From an uncultured Alphaproteobacteria bacterium (lineage in GTDB: Bacteria; Pseudomonadota; Alphaproteobacteria; Puniceispirillales; UBA1172), in contig OY288107.1 in assembly GCA_958431225.1 (NCBI GenBank), positions 248,001 to 312,000 of the forward strand: 64,000 bases of DNA, written 5' to 3'. Made by a program: the position numbers and the translations under genes. The notes under the pieces are model-generated. The model did no database searches. It was given only the letters and a program-made list of their open reading frames with translations, and had not been told where the DNA came from. This document shows positions 63,082-64,000 of this stretch, in pieces (positions within the stretch are counted from its first letter, which is position 1; the number at the start of each line of letters is the position of its first letter).

Positions 63082-64000
63082 TTATCGGCGTGATGGCGGT
63101 GCTGTTGCAAAATCCATAGTTGGTCCCGCTTCATCATCGGTGTTGCGCACGCGGAACAGGCTCGCCTCGCCACTCATGGAAGGGGTGAGGGTGCGCGCAA
63201 GCCCCGGCGGCACGGCGAACACATCCCCGGGGGCTAAGCTTGTCTGCCCGCCTTGCCATTTCACCGCCCAATGCCCGCGCATGACCATCAAAACTTCATG
63301 GCGGTCGGTCGTATATTTTGGCTGGGCGAGCGAGCCCTCGCGGAGCAATTCAAGGCTAAATCCCGGGCGGTCTTTGAGCATCCCATCAACATCAATCACC
63401 TTGGCAGGCTGGCGGTCGGCGAGCGCCATCATATCCCAATAGCGCGCCACAAAACGCGGCACAAATTCCTTCGTGCTGACTTTCGGGAACAGCGCCATCT
63501 GGTCTGCATCCAATGTTGGCATGGGGTCAATGCCTTCGGGTAGAGATTCGCCTTTTTTGCTGTCATAAAGCACGCCATTCATCCCAAGAATCAGCCCGTG
63601 ATGCTGTGCCTCCTCAATGACTTGCGGCGCCCAGATGACACCGCCCCCCGCATCATCCCCCCCCAGAATCGCCATAATCATTGCGTAATCGGTGCCGATA
63701 TTTTCAAAGCCGCGAAAAATCCCGGTTGGGATATTGATAACATCGCCTTCATTAAGCACCACCTCACCATCCTCACCGCTATTGCCCCAAAAAAACCGCC
63801 AGCGTCCCGATAGCACAAAAAACACCTCAGCAGTGCGATGCGTATGCAACGAATTACGGCATTTCGGCGGTTGTCCGGCGGCACCGATATTAAATCCTGT
63901 CGTTTCTTTGATATGCACGTGCTGACCCACGGCTTCTGAAACGCCGCCGCCGATGATGGTGAAATTTTCTTTTTGGTCTGACCCGGGGGTGTGGGCATCA
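63082..64000 (-). CDS. Bicupin domain protein, N-terminus outside window
   Basis: The frame is open to the right edge. A GTG at 63930 is possible, but the codons before it (FTIIGGGVSEAV) read like protein and no ribosome-binding site precedes it, so the true start is probably outside. Two cupin barrels are visible. The first has NSLHTHRTAEVFFVLSG and NEGDVINIPTGIFRGFEN, with metal-binding His/Glu. The second is DRHEVLMVMRGHWAV and APGDVFAVPPGLARTL, with fewer metal ligands. This double-cupin layout is seen in ring-cleaving dioxygenases and in non-enzymatic sugar-binding cupins. It leads the operon and is followed by the MetE-like gene after 18 nt. Confidence 0.8.
   Translation of the reverse strand, partial: DAHTPGSDQKENFTIIGGGVSEAVGQHVHIKETTGFNIGAAGQPPKCRNSLHTHRTAEVFFVLSGRWRFFWGNSGEDGEVVLNEGDVINIPTGIFRGFENIGTDYAMIMAILGGDDAGGGVIWAPQVIEEAQHHGLILGMNGVLYDSKKGESLPEGIDPMPTLDADQMALFPKVSTKEFVPRFVARYWDMMALADRQPAKVIDVDGMLKDRPGFSLELLREGSLAQPKYTTDRHEVLMVMRGHWAVKWQGGQTSLAPGDVFAVPPGLARTLTPSMSGEASLFRVRNTDDEAGPTMDFATAPPSRR

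Noticed and set aside
63678..63998. 106-codon minus-strand open frame starting MPTPPGQTKK
   Set aside because: It overlaps the bicupin gene in another frame; the cupin frame carries clear His/Glu metal motifs and continues past the edge.

Overview
This window looks like a chromosomal segment of an alphaproteobacterium, probably marine. The inference rests on moderate GC content, Smo/Mtl-type polyol uptake genes of the kind known from Rhodobacterales and relatives, and very long acidic Asp/Thr-rich cadherin/RTX surface proteins. No rRNA, tRNA or phylogenetic marker was seen, so the assignment is soft. Every gene except one, a fructokinase, is on the minus strand.

Region 1 (about 1-52,495; four fifths of the window) is a cluster of seven giant repeat-protein genes totalling more than 17,000 codons. 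In transcription order (right to left) they are: a 935-aa RTX/cadherin protein (49688-52495); a 3,184-aa cadherin/VCBS protein with a lipoprotein-type N-terminus (39744-49298); a 3,850-aa cadherin-like protein (28152-39704); a second lipoprotein-type cadherin/VCBS protein (22202-28063); two tandem cadherin-like paralogues (16684-22161 and 11313-16655); and a giant RTX/cadherin protein with more than 3,700 codons inside the window, running off the left edge (1-11111). The middle five form two versions of one cassette: a lipoprotein followed after about 40 nt by one or two partner proteins. The partners share an N-terminal region, a twice-repeated unit of about 161 aa that I do not recognise, and a conserved C-terminal tail (GLTPIPxT). 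Both lipoprotein genes have the same promoter-like element at the same place. The products are most easily read as a calcium-stabilised cell-surface adhesion or matrix system. No type I secretion genes (ABC exporter, membrane fusion protein, TolC) lie in the window.

Region 2 (52,637-60,450) is a self-contained polyol utilisation locus: substrate-binding protein, two permeases, ATPase and a mannitol-dehydrogenase-family enzyme in one operon, a LacI-type regulator behind it, and a divergently transcribed fructokinase. The likely flow is uptake of a hexitol (mannitol, sorbitol or similar), oxidation to a ketose (fructose), then phosphorylation. Two copies of the palindrome TTTACGCGYGTAAA, one at the transporter promoter and one in the regulator/kinase divergent region, are the probable LacI-type operators. 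A strong stem-loop plus T-run after the binding-protein gene should lower expression of the downstream genes relative to it.

Region 3 (60,527-64,000) is a tight minus-strand operon of four genes: a cupin protein cut by the right edge, a MetE-C-terminal-like methyltransferase-family protein, an alpha/beta hydrolase and an RraA-like aldolase-family protein. They look like a small catabolic pathway whose substrate cannot be read from sequence.
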